A DNA stretch of 64,000 nucleotides. Source: Symbiodinium natans. Taxonomy: Eukaryota > Sar > Dinophyceae > Suessiales > Symbiodiniaceae. Shown one piece after another: positions 61,950 through 64,000 of the stretch (within the stretch, counting starts at the first letter, position 1; each line of letters starts with the position of its first letter). The notes beneath the pieces are model-generated. The model was given only the letters and a program-made list of their open reading frames with translations. It was not told the DNA's origin and did no database searches. The DNA lies in the NCBI GenBank assembly GCA_905221605.1, contig CAJNDS010000003.1, forward strand, positions 688,501-752,500. The letters are read 5' to 3'. The translations under genes were made by a program, and so were the position numbers.

Positions 61950-62238
61950 ATGAAGCGGCTGGGCTGACATGGTCCGGCAAGCTCGACGATGATGACTGGG
62001 AGTACGAGGAGCACGTGGAGCCCGGTGTGTCCGAGGGTGGCGTGAAAGTGTCTGTCACCAAGGCCGAGAAAGAGAGCATGGGGGCAGCAGGCAGCACCGT
62101 GCTCCCAGGCAAAAGCAAGGGTGGTCGGAGAACGTCGCCCGCGCCGCGAGACCGAGGTTCCCGGTCCGAGGTGCATTACGTGCCAGCCGAGGTTGTGCCT
62201 GGGCCCCCACCAATGCCCGAGCCGCCAGCAGCACCTCG
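61950..62238 (+). CDS. Exon, acidic then Pro-rich
   Basis: Acceptor GAAGCTTAG ends at 61949. The frame reads EAAGLTWSGKLDDDDWEYEE, HVEPGVSEGGVKVSVTKAEK, then a Gly/Ser/Arg-rich stretch, then HYVPAEVVPGPPPMPEPPAA. Near 62,225-62,245 the coding frame changes by one base; see the next entry. Confidence 0.55.
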
Positions 62239-62738
62239 ACCGAGTCGGGCCGTACGATGTGTGGAACATGCCCGATGAGGAGGGCAAGCCCGAGCTCACC
62301 CCGACCGAGGCGCCGTCGGCCAAGCCAGCACAGCCGGCCCAGCCCAAGCAGCAGCCGGCCCAGCCCAAGCAGCAGCCGGCCCAGCCCAACAAGCAGCCCG
62401 TGCAGGCCCAGCCCGTGCAGGCCCAGCCCGTGCAGCAGGCCCAGCCCGTGCAGCAGCCCCAGCCCGTGCAGCAGCCCCAGCCCGTGCAGCCCCAGCCCGC
62501 GCAGCAGCCCCAGCCCGCAAAAGGGCCCGAGACAAGCCAGACCGCGACCCCCTCTCAGGCACCTCCCACAACGACGGCCGAGCATGAGCGTGAGAAGGAG
62601 TGGCACCAGGATACGGCCGAGGGCGTTTTCCAGGGCGACTTGCCTGCGGAGGAGGTGGCGGCGCAGCCCGGCGTTTGGGACGAACGTTGGCGGGCCTGGT
62701 ACGAGGAGCAGCAGGACACTGGGCAGCAGATTAGTTGG
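62239..62738 (+). CDS. Exon, Pro/Gln/Ala repeats
   Basis: From about VGPYDVWNMPDEEGKPE the coding frame is shifted by one base relative to the upstream exon. A repeat follows, built of QPAQPKQ, QPVQA and QPVQQPQ units (62,311-62,525). It ends with TTTAEHEREKEWHQD, VFQGDLPAEEVAAQPGVWDE and RWRAWYEEQQDTGQQISW. A GT donor lies at 62739 in phase 0. The shift may be a sequence error, a tiny intron or a true frameshift. Confidence 0.6.
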
Positions 62739-62785
62739 GTTGTAATCAGCGGGCGTTGTGTGATGTCTGTGAAAACCTCTCTGAG

Positions 62786-62845
62786 TCAGAATCTGAGGCC
62801 GAGTGGAAGAAGTGGGAAGACTGGCAGAGGCAGCACGGCCAGTGA
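62786..62845 (+). CDS. Terminal exon of Trp/Pro-rich gene
   Basis: After a 47-nt GT...AG intron (acceptor CTCTCTGAG at 62785), 19 codons in phase 0 read SESEAEWKKWEDWQRQHGQ, then TGA at 62,843-62,845. The W-K-K-W and D-W-Q pattern echoes the Trp-rich exon at 59.5 kb. Sequence after the TGA stays open in the same frame for about 30 codons, so the end is likely but not certain. Confidence 0.55.
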   Translation, partial: SESEAEWKKWEDWQRQHGQ

Positions 62846-63284
62846 GGGCCCGAGCAGCCGTCGCCCGATAATTGGGCCTGGACCATTTTGGGGACGAGGA
62901 AGACAGAGCCCGAGCGGGACCATGTGATTAAAGTCTTACTACTAGTCCGTGACATATGTGATTAAAGTCAATTCGCGATCGTACGAGTGTTTCGCTTGGG
63001 CCAGGGCTTCTGGCATATTGGATAAGAGTCTGTGAAGACGTTCCCCCGAGTCCGAGACGCCCCAGCACAAAGAAAATGCAGCGTGTGCAATGCCTGTGAC
63101 AGTTTCCGGGTGCTTGTTTGCGGTCATGACGAGTTGTCGTTTCCATCGGCAGGCTGGCTCTGGACTCCGTTTGCGACCTCGTGCCCGCCCGAGCAACGTT
63201 GATGTTGTGCAGCCGCTTGCGTGGTTTTTCCCTGAGTTGTGCAGCCGCTTGGGTTGTCTGCGTGATTCTCGCCTACTTATATAA
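62846..63284. other. 3' flank, nothing recognised
   Basis: CCGAG words continue. A minus-strand frame is open at 62,928-63,196, but the composition does not support coding. Confidence 0.4.
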
Positions 63285-63375
63285 TACTGTATTTTATTAA
63301 TTATTATTATTCTTCTTAATTAAATATTAATTATTATAATAATAGTAATATTATTATTATTATTTATATCAATAG
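63285..63375. repeat. AT-rich TTATTA tract
   Basis: About 85 bp of almost pure A/T with TTATTA/TAATTA words lies between GC-rich segments. It may be a gene boundary. Confidence 0.8.
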
Positions 63376-63410
63376 ACCCGCCCGAGGTACCACTGCGATG
63401 CTTTCGGCAG

Positions 63411-63471
63411 AGTGCTGGCAGCCGCCATGGCCGAGGACTGCAAGTGTTGTGGCGTATGGGATCCTAAATAA
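63411..63471 (+). CDS. Weak candidate exon, Cys-rich end
   Basis: Acceptor TTTCGGCAG ends at 63410. The frame reads VLAAAMAEDCKCCGVWDPK, then TAA at 63,469-63,471, overlapping AATAAAACAATAAA. GCCGCCATGG at 63,421-63,430 could instead be a start context. A GT at 63454 is a possible donor. Confidence 0.35.
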
Positions 63472-63931
63472 AACAATAAACTTTATTAAGCGCCTGAAAT
63501 AAAAAACTTAAGCCCGTGTTCTGTGACTGTGAATACCCAGCCCGAACCTCTAGGAATCAGACCCCTTTCTGAGGCAGTGGGTGTTCCAGAGCCCTATAAA
63601 CCCTAAATCCTAAATCACCCTGCAGAGTGTCCGAGAGGTCAGCTAAGCGGGTGGCAAAAAAAATCACCCTAAAAAGTCGTCGACCGTAAGTTCAGATTCA
63701 GATCGCTTGGGGTTCTGAATCCTAATGTTTTGTTTTTTTTTTTTGGGGGGGAGGGGTCCGGATTCAAGCATATATCCGATTGGGTATCTTGGGTTTATGC
63801 TTTCGGGTTTATCTACCCACAATTCACTAATAAATAATATAGCGGTTTGTTTCTGAACATAGTATAGTGGGTTCTGGGGCTTGGGTTCGAAAACACCCTA
63901 AACCCTAAACCCTAAATCCGTCGGCGTGCAG
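63472..63931. other. Intergenic or intronic spacer
   Basis: CCCTAAA words lie at 63,596-63,618 and 63,895-63,918. A T run then G run lies at 63,728-63,752. No exon supported. Confidence 0.45.
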
Positions 63932-64000
63932 CTGCGGTATGGGCACAGAAAGCCTCATGCAGACGACAAGCTGGAGAAGGCTTGCGGAGTCCACCTCATC
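63932..64000 (+). CDS. Exon truncated by the window end
   Basis: Acceptor GGCGTGCAG ends at 63931, preceded by CCCTAAA words. The 23 codons read LRYGHRKPHADDKLEKACGV and then HLI without a stop to the window edge. Family not recognised. Confidence 0.5.
   Translation, partial: MRYGHRKPHADDKLEKACGVHLI

Larger units (their letters stand above)
58440..63660 (+). repeat. Strand-specific CCGAG word field
   Basis: By hand I count about 60 CCGAG on the + strand, about one per 85 nt, usually as CCCGAG, TCCGAG or ACCGAG. The complement CTCGG is almost absent. The word occurs in candidate exons, in introns and in the 5' flank alike. It stops being frequent outside this interval. Confidence 0.8.

Overview
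The window looks like nuclear DNA of a protist with plant-type (TTTAGGG) telomere words, most likely a dinoflagellate. The support is: short exons (about 40-170 nt) all on the + strand; candidate splice donors that are often GC rather than GT; acceptors that are mostly AG followed by G; very sparse coding; and a flood of short repeated words. A chromerid, perkinsid or cryptophyte cannot be excluded from sequence alone. I see no rRNA, tRNA, CRISPR array, bacterial operon or intact transposase. Exon boundaries below are hand-read from splice sites, reading frame, codon third-position GC and flanking repeats, so individual edges may be wrong.

Region 1 (1-31 kb): a telomere-word desert. Blocks of TTTAGGG and CCCTAAA, pure or in homogenised variants, alternate every few hundred bases. 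Small GC-rich exon-like islands sit between them, usually with CCCTAAA on the left and TTTAGGG on the right, so each intron begins with the G-rich word and ends with the C-rich word. The word itself often supplies the GT of the donor. Exons at 16.6-20.6 kb encode a Ser/Pro/Ala/Lys-rich segment. Patches at 3.4-4.9 kb and 5.7-7.9 kb carry other repeat families.

Region 2 (25-48 kb): the same intron style, with exons encoding charged, coiled-coil-like peptides (27.3-38.4 kb) followed by a CAP-Gly domain divided over three exons (39,865-41,631) and further short exons to about 47.9 kb. The simplest reading is one long gene for a CAP-Gly/coiled-coil cytoskeletal protein of the dynactin p150 or CLIP type. 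Continuity is inferred from strand, order and compatible phases, not proven.

Region 3 (48-58.3 kb): two structures of about 2.2-2.3 kb, each bounded by (AT)n plus poly-C at the left and poly-G plus (AT)n at the right. Each holds a set of long hairpins plus a field of diverged short repeats. Between them lie CTTAAG palindromes, an 80-base poly-G run, a 140-bp tandem repeat, a hairpin family centred on GACCGATC, and an unrecognised gene at 54.1-55.4 kb.

Region 4 (58.4-63.7 kb): a compact gene with tiny introns (about 42-115 nt), mostly in phase 0, encoding an unrecognised Trp/Ser/Pro/Gln-rich protein. The whole stretch, exons and introns alike, is saturated on one strand with the word CCGAG. 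An exon of a further gene runs off the right edge at 63,932-64,000.
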